Positions 24,431 through 37,247 of a stretch of 64,000 nucleotides of DNA are shown one piece after another. Position 1 is the first letter of the stretch. Each line of letters begins with the position of its first letter. The notes beneath the pieces were generated by a model. It had not been told where the DNA came from. It searched no databases and saw nothing but the letters and a program-made list of their open reading frames with translations. A program made the translations under genes and the position numbers. Source of the DNA: Glossina fuscipes (Eukaryota; Arthropoda; Insecta; Diptera; Glossinidae); the NCBI RefSeq assembly GCF_014805625.2, contig NW_023998422.1, positions 2,948,210 through 3,012,209 of the forward strand, given 5' to 3'.

Positions 24431-26151
24431 AAAGGCGGGTTGTGTGCTGCTATAATGTTTTCACACAGAAAAATCTATGTGTACGGAGATTATAGAGTAC
24501 ATACGAATTGTTATAGTTTTATGCAGACTATTCTTAATAAAAACTAATAACAAGTGCTGGAAAGTTGTTACTTGTATGTGACGTGGCCGTTTCATACCAC
24601 AGCCCGGCATCACATATATGTTACATATTTGTGTCAATTGAAGAAATTTTGAACTGCGATGGATATCTTTCCCATAAGACTTTGGTAGCAAAGGGGTTAA
24701 ATTGCAGCGAACATTAACTTTTTTTTTTTTACATTAACCAAAAGCTACAAGGAGTAACAGCATATCTCTGGATAATTGTTTTGCAAACTTCGTTAGGTTC
24801 GTCTATATGACGGCAGGAGTACCTAAATGAATAATTGAATCAATTTATATACTATATAAAACATATAGACAGAAACAATGTGTATAAGGTAGTGTGCAAT
24901 ATATTGCAACCAATAACCATTACTATAACGTCTATTAAAATGCCCGATGCATCACTGACACAAATTGCTTATAAATGTTCTATAATTTTAAATATTTGAC
25001 CTAGATATTGTAACCCACTTCGAAATAGCGGAATTACATTTCTGTTACTCTATGCTAGTCAGTCAACATTTATTGTAAACAAATAAACATGTCATTTTAC
25101 TATATTCATTTATGTATATGATGATGATGATATAAGATTATCATTTTTCAATTACAAAATAATTAGTGCGTAAATCGGCAACGTTTTGGTTTTGTTAGTT
25201 AGTCGCTTGCTCCAACCTGAGTGTGCAATGATGAAAGTGGCCTCCGACGCGTTTCCGTTTAGATTATTGTAACAGGCACCTCCCTTTTGAAAATCCGCAT
25301 TTATATAATCGTCGCTACATTTTTTTTTTTTGTACTTTGTTACTACAATGAACATTTGTTGAAGATAAACTTTATATAATGAATAAAAAAACCATATCCT
25401 AAACCATGTTTGCATATAAAATAGTATTTTGAGTAAATCATTTTTCGTCCTCAATAGACGTAAATGCTGAGGTTTTATTTCGCCGACGGCTTTTGCTAAT
25501 TTTTGTTAGATAATTTGGTCCGTTAGATAATTTGGTCCGTTAGATAATGCGTTTACTCTCGCGTGCTATATAATGAGCAATAAAATCTTTTAGTGAAATA
25601 TTTTTTGATAAAACAAAAAGTATGCTACAAAAAATAACATTAATTTACTTCAAACAAAGCCATAAAACTTTATTTTTAGTTCAAACAATTTAACTAAAAT
25701 TTAATATTTTTATATTTTCGTTGTCTATCTTAAGGAGATGTCGAATATTCTTTCTATTCGATCCCAATCTTGCACTTTTCTCTTTCGTTTCCTACAAATT
25801 TTCTTATGGAAAGAATAAACAACGAGAAATTGTTCGTTCATTTTTATAATAAATTTTGGTTCTTGTTACAGCTAAAATGACATAAACTGGATACGGTGAG
25901 GGAATGATAAAAAACATCCTGAGTACCAGAAGAAAACAATTTCAAATGGAAACGAAGAACTTTGAGCAATTAAACAAACTTACTACGCAACGAAGGGCCT
26001 TGACGATCAACAACCAATTTATAGCTAGAACTACCCGCTCTGTCTCTCTCCAGTTAAGAATGAAATTTTCATTTTCTTCCGATGTCTTTTAGTACGAAGC
26101 TGAGATCGATTTCTGACATTTGCAATAACGACGAATACGCTGAACTTTCGT
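24431..26151. other. Spacer with a 17-base tandem repeat
   Basis: At 25505-25548 the unit gttagataatttggtcc occurs 2.6 times. A T run lies at 25320-25331 and a short GAT run near 25119-25130. A minus-strand frame around 25152-25454 includes DDYINADF, which recalls a tyrosine-phosphatase motif, but the following residues do not support it. Confidence 0.4.
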
Positions 26152-26275
26152 TTTTATACCTATCACCGAAGGATGGGGCCGAAGGCGTGTTCTATGGTCG
26201 ATGCTGTGTTAGTGTTAGAAAAATAAAGAAAATTGACCGCGCCTCCCCAACGTTTTATTATAGTATCCACTTTTA
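26152..26275 (+). mobile_element. Family B element with internal deletion
   Basis: The 5' terminus tttttatacctatcaccgaa is followed within about 30 bases by sequence that in other copies lies more than 300 bases further in: ctatggtcgatgctgtg, then gaccgcgcctcccc and ttattatagtatcc. The central part with the GTCCGTCTGTCC block is absent. It resembles the internally deleted derivatives common among DNA transposons. Confidence 0.6.
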
Positions 26276-27529
26276 ATTTTGTTTTCTTGTGTCGAACGTA
26301 CGTGACTCACGTTTGACGCTTGATCAGTCCCCTTCTTTTTGAGTACACCTCGTTATTTCAGTTTGGTGCTTAATAGTTAATTCCCACACACAGTGTTTCT
26401 TCCAAAAGGGGTTTGATTCAGTTCACTTGACACTAGAACGGCCGCGTGGGCCAATATGACCTCCTTGATATGTTGAGCTTAAAAGAAATGATAATTAAGC
26501 ATATAGAGCTCTTCATGTATTTGAAAATTCATTTAAAAAGCCAAAATCAATTTTTTTTTACGGGATCTAGTTCTCGAGATGCTCTTGACACACACCTATT
26601 TCCACCGATGTTAGTCATTTTAAGTCTTAACTTTTATGAAATCTCTACAATAAAAAAATACTGCAATGAGAAGAATATCAGGTTAAAAAACGGGCGGACC
26701 TGCCACAAACTCGGAGAAAGATAAACAGAGTCCTCATATTTTCCTCACATAATTTTTGATTCCCTTAAAAGAGTTTCGAGAACTTGTGACCGGGATGTAT
26801 GTTCTTCGTCCGATTGTTGAGTTGGAATTGAAATTGTATCGTGTTACTGAATCGATCAGAATCATTTTTGGAGCGAGGATAGCGGACCTTCGAAAATATC
26901 TTCACTAGATGCTAGGAAGTTGTAGACATAAATACCTAAAAATGTCGCCGTTTCTTCAAGATGGTCTCAATTTCCAATCTATTATGAGAGCATATATCAC
27001 AAGCATTTTTTCACTTTTGTTTTTTAATCGGTTAAGGACTGCTTGTGCCAAGTTTCCGTTACCTATCTTTATATTCGCAAGTGCATGCAGGCAAAGCGTC
27101 GATAGTTCCAGTGTTAACCCAAGATTTAGATGAAAAAAGTGTGCTCTGCTTTCACTAAGTCGTATCTTATACTTTAAGCATAAGTGTATGACAACGCAAC
27201 TAAAGTGAAATTAAAATGTTATTAATATTTAATTTTTTACAAAGCAAAAAAAATAAAACCAATATTCACCAAAAAGTGCCAAATCATCTGCGCATGATGG
27301 CCATCGTTTTGTTAGTGAGACCAAAGAATTCAAAATAATTGTCATGATCATTACTTGCAAGGCAATAATTTATAATTTTTTTCCATTTAAAAGTTAAAAA
27401 AAAAAAAAAAAGAAACGGGAATTTATTGAACGATACGTTTTTTTCATATTTGTAAAGCAAAAGCAGTAGAAATTTATTTATTGTATCCATTTTTATTTAG
27501 GTTCCTTATGAAAGTAAATCGTCAGATGG
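26276..27529. other. Spacer, nothing recognised
   Basis: Short frames, including 92 codons at 26446-26724 and 74 at 26909-27133, without motifs. An A run lies at 27398-27412. Confidence 0.45.
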
Positions 27530-28105
27530 TTTTTCTTTTTTGCGATTTGGCGCCCACGGGCCTAAATACCTCACAAGTAACGCAATATCTTTATTTCCGC
27601 GAGCGGGGGAGAGTTTACGACACACACACACACACAGATACTACACATATGGACAGACGGACAGTTGAACAGAAGGCAAAGCTAGGTGTAGTCCGAGATT
27701 GGTAATGGCCAAGAATTTATTTGCTTTATGGGGTTTTTGAAACTTGCTCCTGTGGGTTATAGAGGGATTGCGAGAAAGTGAAATTAAGACACACTATAAC
27801 ATTGGGTAGGTAAATTGGCTTGGTAAATTTTTACCATTTTGGGCGCGTTTTTCAACCGATTAGGCCCATTTTCAATACCAACCCACCTGCACGAACTTCC
27901 CATGTTTCTGCCAAAGTTGAAGTTGATAGCTTCACCTTCGCGGCCAGAAGAAAGCTTACAACGTACATTACACAGGGACAGATGGACAGACAGACACGCT
28001 TAAATCGATTCACAATGTGATGTTGATCAAGAATACACTCTGTGGGATCGCTTGCCACAAATTGAATGTACCCCTCATCCTTTGGTGATGGGTATAAAAA
28101 AAAAC
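27530..28105 (-). mobile_element. Family B element, two-unit form
   Basis: It ends on the plus strand with tttggtgatgggtataaa, the inverse of the family 5' terminus. Read on the minus strand it has agcgtgtctgtctgtccatc, cgcgaaggtgaagctatc, actttggcagaaacatg and gtgcaggtgggttgg. The second unit (about 27530-27790) includes atatggacagacggacag on the plus strand, with an (AC)n run at 27620-27636 inside it. Overlapping frames are shadows. Confidence 0.65.
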
Positions 28106-31100
28106 ACTAAAGAACATATTTTTCGAATATTATTAATGTGTTGTAGTTGTTGTTAGTTTGTTATAAATGTTGTAATTAATTACAATTTCGGGCACATTTC
28201 TAACAAATTCTCTTAATGACATATGCCGGAAATTTTCATATGATAAAACATCAAATTTCGTTGCACTCAATAGTTTCATTCGTCCTTTTACGCTAGATAA
28301 GTTTTATGTTAAACGGTTTGCTATGGTATCAATATTGTCATTAAGTTTATATGTACATACAACGCTGATTAAGCGATAAATAGTAAGTCTTTTTATGACT
28401 GCGATGTTTTGAGGCGATTTGCAACAAAACAGACCAACTGTGCGTAGGCTATTAGGTCGTAATTAGTTTTTGGTGTTTATAACCGTTTTTAATACTTTAA
28501 TTAAAAAATGCATGTTATTATCTCTTTCTGCAACAACATGGCTGCGCAACTTAACACTTATGAATGTATGTTTACTAGCGGTGAACTAATCGATTGACAA
28601 ACGCAATATATCTCTTTTATTCTTTCCGATAAGCTAATGTCTACGGTTGCTACGGTTGTCATACAAGGTATAAAAAAATAGGTTTCGTCAACATCAAATT
28701 AAATTAAAATTTAAAACTTAGGCCAGAGTTTACGATGACTCCCCCGAGACTTACATATACGAGACCTATAGGGAAGAAATAGCGGATTTGTTATGAGAAA
28801 TATATGAACTCATTAGAGTTAGAAAGGCTCGTAAGCTTGTGTGTCTAGTGCCAAAAATGCTAATACAAAGGCGATATTTGCCCTGATTGGCGGTGACGAC
28901 TCGTAGAAGAAATTCGTGGCGTTACTAACTCCAAATCATTGAATTAGTCGTAACGAACTCGCGTATGGAATTGGAGTGCAGTTGAGTCCTTGTAGTAGTG
29001 TAGTAGTAGTAAGTAGCGACTGAACACTTTTATAGGAGTGGGAGTTTAGTGGTTGAATATTCATTCCGACATCATTAGGAACCACAAGGTTAATCTTTTA
29101 CGAGGCCTATGTAAAATTAATATCTATTCATACCCATAAGTCGCTCAGCAGCTACCAAGTCTGTAGGTAAACGCATAACACTTTTTGATTGGGAACATAT
29201 CCACTAAGCCGCCGCCGCTTCGCTACCTCTTACTCTTTCCTCACTTCCTTCCGAGTTTCGCGATATTACACGAATGGCGAACATCCCCTGACTTATTGCT
29301 CATATAATAAGAAAAGAAAAAAATAGGAAAGAAAATATCCATTCTAACACCAATATCCAAGCTAACACTACATGCTTAGCCTCCTGGATTTCTTTCTTCG
29401 ATCTATTAGTAATTAGCCAACCACGTTCAAGGGCTTAAAATTTACTTTAGTTGGTACCTACTTTTGAAAGAGTATAAAATCCATATCCATTTATCTGACA
29501 ATGCTCAAGCCATGCATTCGCCAATCCGTGAAATGGCTTGCACGCAGCAGATATGGCGACACCCTCTACTACCTTCCTATGTCTTCAACAAAGTTTGGTG
29601 GGTACAATCGTTGTGTTCACTCTGCAAAGAGTGCAGGCAGAAGCCGTGTTCATTTACTCGGTATTCAAAATCTTTTTAGATCTTCCATACCGTCGATGCA
29701 CAATCATGCCGCCGGTTTTTTAATCGCTGTAGCGTTATTTGCGGGAACGATATGGTCACTGTATTCCAATACTATTTGTGTCACTAAATTCTTGGCAGCT
29801 ATGTGACAACTTCAAAACGTGTTGACATAAATGCAATTTAAAAACATTTTCAACTTCCTTCCCGTAGCGAGACACTTGCTACACGGCACTAGCTTCGTCC
29901 AGATGTGAATGCCGTTCAGTGTGCAGGTCCTTATATTAACGCAAAGAGACATAACTTCGGTAAAGAAAAACCGGTTTCGGGGTTTGCACTGGATTTGACA
30001 GTTCCACGCGTCCAGCAGCGGTCACAGTAAGTAAGTAAGTTCCTGTTCGTTTCTGACATGTGATCCTAAGTACTAAGTAAGGTGAACTTTTCAAACTTCC
30101 GCATGCCTACAAAATCTGGGTATTGAAAATGTGTGAAGTGGAGCGTAGTCAGACACAAACCTTTCATCTTCTGTCACAAGTGGTGGCATGGAATGAACAT
30201 AACTTCTCTTATGAGCTTTAATGGTAGTAACAATATCTCCAAGCTATAAACAACTGGAAATTTGTTTATGACAGTTTGTTAAAGTGTCGGAATTTGCATA
30301 AGAAATTTTTTTATGATTTTTATGCTTTTTTTTATGTGAGACAAGGTAAGTATGTTTTTATATAAACATGTGTATAAATTACATCTGCACTTATGTCATT
30401 TTCGAATCAGGTGCACTCTCGTAATGATATTTGTTTGTTAACTTCAAATTGAATTTTATGAATTTTTTTTCTTTGTAAATGCATTTGACAGCGAACATAT
30501 TGTACAGAGCAAAAAAGATGAGTTTTCTCTAAAAAAAAAAAAAAAAAAAAAAAAAACGAAATAATTTCTTGTCGATTTTGAATTTTTCCTTTATATTTTT
30601 CTATAATGATACAAAATGAACTTTTTGTTGATTCCTTTAGGACGACGATGGCAAAGGCGAACAGAATATTTCCCTTGCTTGTTATGCGCTTGTAATGAAA
30701 TTCATTTTTATGCATGTATATGTGCACAGTACGCTTATGTTCTGCAATGAATTTTAAATAACATTTATGGTATTAAGTGGTAAGCGCAAGAATATTGCAT
30801 ACGCAGCTATTTCTGGCTTGCATGAAACCGAAAAACGAAACGAATGTAATAAAATGAATAAAGAAAGAAATCCCTGCAGATTAAATAGGAATTGAAAGTC
30901 GGTCCAGTGTCAGTCACTTGTTTGCCCTAAAAAACGAAAGAAACTGTCAAGTCTTGCTGTGTATTGTTTGGTTTCTGTCCGACTGTGCGAGATGCTACAC
31001 GGTAATGGATAAGAGCTAAAGGTCAAGGAATTTTAATATGGCCATGCGCCGAAGGGCTATACACACAACTAAATAGCGATAAGCCAACTAAAAGAAGTTT

Positions 31101-34100
31101 TGGTGTCATTGCAAACTGGCGTAACTTTTCCAGTTAGTCAGAATAGATTTAGGAATAATGGCTCCAAGGGCATCTAGAGCCTTTTACTGGCTTTAAAGAA
31201 ATCCGAAAACTTCATTTCGGATTCGTTCACCATCTCAAGTTTGTGGAAAAATTGCTTACATATCCGCCAACAGGCATAACAGATTTAAGCGCTCTTGGAA
31301 GTGATAAACATCTTCACTAACTTAATAAACCTTTACGTTATCGAAGGCTTTCAATATGAAAACTTGTCTTACATCCACCATTAAAAGCAGCGCAAAAACG
31401 ACAGTCGTACAAAAGAAATACAAAAAAGAAAGAAAAAAAAAACTAAATAAATATTTGCAGAATTTCCAACAAACGCACGCGGACTTGCATATGTAAATAT
31501 GTATATATCTGTATAAATGCATGTGCAAAATGTACGTGCAACTGTATACGAGTAATACTCGCACAGCAAGAAAACACTGACTATGACAGCATTGAAGAGA
31601 GTGACAGTACTACTTGTCATATATGACAACCTACATGTTGAAAAGTTATGTTGAACAATTTCTGCTTGTCTAATATAATCTCCACACTTGAATCAGACAT
31701 TCCCAACATTTTGCCAGTTGTCCACCTATAACACATAAGAAAGGTGTAAAGATTTTTGACAGAGCCTTAGTACCCTATGCAGGCGAACATAAGAAAGCCC
31801 CTATAAGCGATACAAACTGCATTGATCGCGTCCATTTTTTTACTCAGTGGAGAGACGTGACTATATAAAGGTTTGTTTTACTTAACCGTGTTCACCGAAG
31901 ACTACATACGCTCTCAATCAAAGTAAGATTTTTGTCTCATTTTCCGTCTTTCCGACCGTTTGTAGAGAACCTAAACTTAAAAAATGGTTTAGATGGCAGT
32001 TTTTTTCCGGATGACACGACAAGACAATTGGTTTTCGTTTGAGTCAAACCGGTCATCGAGCCATTTTCTTATATTTTTCTGAGAAATCAAGCGCTTCTTC
32101 TTCTTGCTTCTTTTACATCGTCCGGGCAAACGAAAAATGTTATCTTTATTTGATGAAAACTACGATCTCTTCGTTGCTATATAAAGTGTTTTCGTGTTGT
32201 GATATGACTTGGAGTTATGAGAGCTTATTATTGCCAATTGTCCAAATAATCAAAAAAAATGGATTAACACGTTCGCGGATGTCAATGCTATGGCGCTCAT
32301 TTTCATTGTGATGCAAAATGACATGAAACACATTGAATACTTGACGTGAAAACTATCGGATATGTATTTTGTATATTTCTGCATACTAGAAAAAGACCGG
32401 AACCTTTTATCATACATTGATTCCCCCTTTTCTCGGGCACTCGTGGAATGAATGCTATATATCATTCACGTCACCTCAGTTGGAAAACTTTGTCTGCATG
32501 GTCGTGAATGCTACTGCACTCATTGTATATGACGGTTAACTACCCGGGTACACGGTTCTCACTACGCGTAGAAAATGTGTTCGATCAGATTTCGGATATC
32601 GTAACCAATTTTAAAATAAAAAATGTCCAAAATTTTTATTATACTTGAATCTATTAAGAATATATATACTTTCTGGGGCCTCCTGTGATGGGTAAAGTTT
32701 TAATCTCAAGATAAATAGGCGGATTGTAAAACTATTGAATGTGAACCATTTTTGGGATTGTACTTTATGGATTCGCGAGCTTCGTGGCGTTTCTGGATAA
32801 GAGAAAAGTTTAGAATAAGGATGAAGCACACTTGGAACTACGCTTCCTTTGTTAAATTATATCTAGGTTTTATATTCTAAAAGTCTCAGAACAGCTTTGG
32901 GTTACCAAAATTATTTAATTTAGGTCAGTGTAAGCATCAGTGCGCAAAATTTGAAAGATAATTGTGAAAGCTTGAATAAAGTAATAAGTACTGATTCGAA
33001 TTGAGTTTTGCTTATAACATTGGCACTACAAAAGTAGTTTATTTATTATTAAATAAATGCATTAAGATTCCGTTGTAATGTTAAGTTATTTTTAGCTAAG
33101 TTACACCTAAAAAAATATCGCTCTAAATATAATAGGAAAATGACTTGCAGGTTTTTGTTGCAACAAAGACATAACATCCTCTTAAATGAAGACAGTAAAC
33201 AGCAAAGCGTTCCAAAGGCTCTTTAGCTACGTAGAGGAATTTTCCAAAATCCTATCTAATTACGGGTACATTATCTAAAACCGGTACTAGAATTGGAAGT
33301 GGATACCAGTTTTAAAGCTACAATAGACGGACAGATAGACAAACGGATCTCAGTTTATTTTCTTTAATTGTCAACTCTAGGTCTTTGTAGGAGTTGGATG
33401 AAGACATACAACAACGACATATAGTTGATAGAGGAGTTCTGACAGTTAATTTAGTATGAAAATATGTGTGTTTAGCTCTAGTTCACACGACGGACTACAA
33501 TGTATTTAAGTTGGGGAATCACTGATAAATTGTTATGTATTACTTAAATGGTTTTTGGCGGCAAAAACCATCTTCACGTCAGCTTAGGTGTTTTACTCTT
33601 TTTTTTTGCTTTTTTTTTGCCACTAATCAAAACATCTTTTTGTACAAAATACTTTCATATCGAACAGGTAGGACGAGTGAGTTCATACTGAGTATTTGTG
33701 AACTCAACTCTTTTTTTGAAAATTTCTTTTCTTTCTTTTTTTTTTTTGTTTTTTTTTTTTCTTTCTTTCTTATAATGATAATATCTTTTTCATTGGTTTT
33801 GTCATTTTATTGAAGTTTAAAACCACATAACCCCCAGTATACCATCAACAGCAAACAACAACAATAGCAACAATAATAAGAATATACATAAGTATCAACC
33901 AAACGTCAATTTCATCTTTGACTCTTTTGTTTTTCCGTTTATATGTCTGTTGCCTTTGTCTCTTTATCGGTGTATGAATGACTGTATCTGTCAGACCATC
34001 ACTACTATTCTACTTTTACATTGTAATCAAGATATTTTACTGTACTGTATAGTTTGGTTGGTTGGTTGATACGTTGGTTTGGTTGCTTGCTTGGTTGATT

Positions 34101-34387
34101 TTGTTATTGTTTTCATTTCATGTTGAGTTTTAATTTTCTCTGATGACAATTGTCTACTGAGATGTTCACATCTTTTGTTTTTAATTATTGATGGTTTGAC
34201 TTCCGTTCTAACTTTGATTACAATAGAAAAAATCATTTCGGAAGCGTGAAAGGAAACTTGGAATATTTATTGTTATACGATCACTTTTTTTTTTTTTCTA
34301 CTCTTTTTTTATTCTTTAACGCTCTAGTTAGTTAAGGCATTCCTTTGAAATCATTTTTTCTTTTTTTACATAACACTTTTTGCACCT
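28106..34387. other. Long spacer with homopolymers
   Basis: No recognised gene in 6.3 kb. An A run lies at 30531-30556 and a T-rich tract at 33724-33770. GC is higher around 28740-29300 and 29480-29800, where a 101-codon plus frame (29501-29806) has a hydrophobic C-terminal stretch (AGFLIAVALFAGTIWSLYS) but no known motif. A possible fragment of family A or B, with caatagacggacagatagac, lies near 33325-33350. Confidence 0.4.
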
Positions 34388-34748
34388 TACTCTACTTGTA
34401 GTGCAGTGCAAGAATATATTAAGTTTTTGCTAATGCACGCAACATTCAGAATGACCTGAGAAAGACGCAATTTTTTATTATACTTATGGAGTCACAAGCA
34501 TTCTCTGAATCGACCTAACTTTGTTTGTCCATTTGTCCGTCTGTATGTCGGCACGTGTTGTATTCTTTTGTCCAACATGCAAGTCCCATCGTGCAAGTCG
34601 TGAGATATTTTGATGAATTCTGCTCCGCTGATGCGTTCTCTCGAAAATGATTCTGTTCGTTTCACTTTTTCGACCGTTGCTCTTATAGCGCACTATTTTT
34701 AAAAGTCGTTATATGAGTAATTGTATTGAATGAAGTGGTGTAGGGTAT
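34388..34748 (-). mobile_element. Family A element, near-complete
   Basis: The plus strand starts tactctacttgtagtgcag and ends gaagtggtgtagggtatg, so the two ends are inverted relatives of each other. Inside are tttgtccatttgtccgtctg, a diverged cgaccgttgctcttatag block and gtcgttatatgagtaattg, matching 24081-24430 in order. The 69-codon minus frame is a shadow. Confidence 0.65.
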
Positions 34749-35512
34749 GTAACGATAGCTGAGATTATGGCATTTGCAGAAAATGATCAATAGAAATACA
34801 CTACTAAGCCACAGGCTGAGGCAATCCGCGTTAGTTATGTGCTTTACGGAACGTTACGGAATAAGTACAGAAATAATTTTAGAAATTGGCAACGTGCACC
34901 TCGACAGTGATCATCGTGAATTGTAAAATGGAAACGATTATATAGTTACAAGGTAAACAATTAAAAAATTTTTTAAAATACGTATGACTTGCGATATTTT
35001 GTTAATTTTCGAATTTCTGCAATTAAGTTCCCTTATCTTTAAAGCCACATTCTCCAAATAAATTCTTTTAACTTGGCTTTAAAAATGGCCTCTCATGTAA
35101 AAGCCGCGATCCAGGTGGCACGAAACGAATTAAAAAAACGGAACAATCTTACAGCATAGGTATAATAGCTCAAGCAAATATTACCAGCTTCCCTGTATTA
35201 CTGCACTTTCGAGTACCTTCGATGAAATCATGAACGAAAATTCTAAATGACTGCCTTAATTAATTTTGTAGTGGTTTTCTGCAAACCTTCGTGAAGACAG
35301 CTACCACGTTCTTCGCTCTGACCGCGGCGCTCTCTTCTTCGATAATGCACATGAGTTAACAACATTCCAAGTCGAAATTATATTGAAAATCGTGCAGCGG
35401 TATTTAAAAATTACATTTTTAGACAGGTGGACGAAATAATCGCTTTAATCCGCGAGAGGGACAATGGTATAGTTTTTATAACATCACCTAAGTTTGCGAT
35501 TCCTTTGAATTA

Positions 35513-35821
35513 ACCTCTTATGGACCGCCGCTGTATCGGTCAGGAGGGTGCTCCTTTGAACGCGTGTGTGAACGTTTTGGCGCACGGTTCAAGGTATAGC
35601 AAACACTATCTCCTACGAATGGCGGCCGGTGTGATCACTCAGCATTGATAATTGAGGGTAAAGTATACGCATTTAGCGGTACGGGTAAAGGTACCTTGTC
35701 CACTGTCGAGCGCCATCGTTTGGAGGAGAATAAATAGAGGTTAGAAGAGATTCGATTAAAATTGTTCGAAATTATGGAGAAGGGGCTCTTAACCATCAAT
35801 CATCCAATGGCTGTAAGATAG
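35513..35821 (+). pseudogene. Kelch-repeat protein fragment, decayed
   Basis: One reading frame (codons in phase with 35531) gives two adjacent Kelch blades. The first has LYRSGGCSFERVCERF and then, after a stop, QTLSPTNGGR. The second has RCDHSALIIEGKVYAFSG, GTLSTVERHRLEENK, then a stop and RLEEI. Kelch blades fold into a beta-propeller that binds substrates or actin. Their signature is an arginine and histidine, then Y-GG, then V-E-R, then N-K-W. Both TAG codons (35597-35599 and 35735-35737) sit exactly where the blade tryptophan is expected, so each is explained by one TGG to TAG change. The frame then stays open to 35819. Upstream, RWTK and SARGTMV in another frame near 35428 may be a further blade. 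No BTB domain is proven. AATAAA-like signals and a short A run follow (35848-35880), which would fit a retrocopy. Confidence 0.72.
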
Positions 35822-37064
35822 GAAATATTTTGCAAATGTGTGAGAAAATAAATAAAATGTATTTGTGTTGCATAAAAAAACCTTTTACTTTTTACATTAC
35901 TTGCTTCGGATTCTTACTCATGGCCGCAGACACGATCAAGTAGCAGAGGCGAATAATAAGACGCATTTGATGTAAGTGCGATGAAGGCAATAAATGATTT
36001 TTTCTGCTTAGGAGATATGTTTTTGTTCTCTTTCCTTCCTAACGTCAAAAGGATCCTAGTGTGCTGTGAATCCACAAAAAATAAAGGGTCGTCCAGTATA
36101 GCTGAATAAAACATGTTTCCACGTGACGTTAGTGCACATTGAGCTAATGTGCCACATCAGAGAAGCGCTGCGATCAGAGCGAAGAATGTCTAACATTATC
36201 TGACATGATTTTGGGAAAATTGCTACAAAATCAAATGCGAGTCATTTAGAGTATGCTGTCACGATCTCATTGGAACTGCGACTTTTCCCGTCATCTTGTG
36301 CCAGCCCAATGACAAGCAGGAAAGCCAGTTATCGCGCGCAATGTGTAACTCACTCTTGAAAATTCCTGCTGACATATGAAGGCTGGCGGTTGTTTGGATG
36401 AACAGGTGCTTCTTCCAACAGTGCACTGGAGCAAATGGAATTTGGCCCCTTCTTGTTTTAAAACCTTTCTTACTTTTTTTCTTATTGGAATTCAAATACC
36501 TTTGTGTTCAACACAAATTTTTTGCTTCCGTGAACGATCACAAGTTCTTTGCTTGCCCAGGACTCGTCTACGGTATATATCTAAACTTTTCGGCACAAAG
36601 TTCTTATACAATTGCAATAAGAGAAATCGCAGGGGGTGTAAAAAACTGTGTGACACTTGATTTACTTTTATTTACCAAGTTGCACTGATTAGGCTCGAAA
36701 ATGGCTGCGATTCGCTTGCCGATAGACTTACGATTTGCACACAAGATCGACAAGTTTGCAGCAAATAGAGCGGAAGTACTTCACCAGTTGGGCTCATCAT
36801 TTTTGAAGTATCACACTTTCAAAGTATTCGGACGCCATCAAAGTAGCGAACTTGAGTTGACTTTGCTTTGTTATCACTAAAGTAGCCCTAAGGATAGGTT
36901 TCATATATAAGTGCGCCAAAGCATGTGCAAACTTCATTCCATGCGGTTGCATAGCAACGCTTCTGTTAATGCATTTCAAACAAAATCATTTCATCTCAAA
37001 AGCTCTTGAGAGTTTTTAAGAGAAAGACAGCAAAAAAAGCAGTTTGCTCTTAACCTAATTGCAA
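35822..37064. other. Spacer next to the coding exon
   Basis: Short frames only, the largest of 94-96 codons at 36376-36688 in two overlapping phases, with no motif. If the exon at 37074-37247 is real, this is the start of its downstream intron on the minus strand. Confidence 0.4.
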
Positions 37065-37073
37065 TTACCTTAC

Positions 37074-37247
37074 TTCAGCCGATTTTATAACAGCTTTGGG
37101 CGGTGCATCCCAGTAGTTTGGTGCTGGTGGTACCCATTGACGTATCATTTGATAGTTACCCTCAAGCAATTCCATACTCTCGATAACTTCCTGATCGGAG
37201 TCTTCGTCATTGTTGCCCGCTAAACTTAAATTATCCTCTGAATTCAT
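37074..37247 (-). CDS. Coding exon of an unidentified gene, N-terminal
   Basis: The minus-strand frame starts at ATG (37245-37247) with purine at -3 and an in-frame TAA four codons upstream, which supports this start. It encodes 58 residues and then reaches a splice donor (GAA then GTAAGG). A second donor, GTAATT, lies five bases further on and would end the exon at 37069. The product is acidic in its first half (MNSEDNLSLAGNNDEDSDQE), then has ESMELLEGNYQMIRQW and a proline-rich segment VPPAPNYWDAPPKAV. There is no signal peptide or membrane segment, which points to an intracellular protein. A possible acceptor (TTACTAG) lies two bases before the ATG, so the 5' leader may be spliced. Later exons were not identified in the window. 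I do not recognise the protein. Confidence 0.62.

Noticed and set aside
25152..25454. DDYINADF, reminiscent of the tyrosine-phosphatase motif
   Set aside because: The following residues do not give the expected YIATQGP-like or catalytic HCSAG-like segments; a short chance match.
35085..35250. Possible BTB N-terminus (RNELKKRNNL, SFPV) upstream of the Kelch fragment
   Set aside because: Only two very short similarities in separate frames; not enough to extend the pseudogene.
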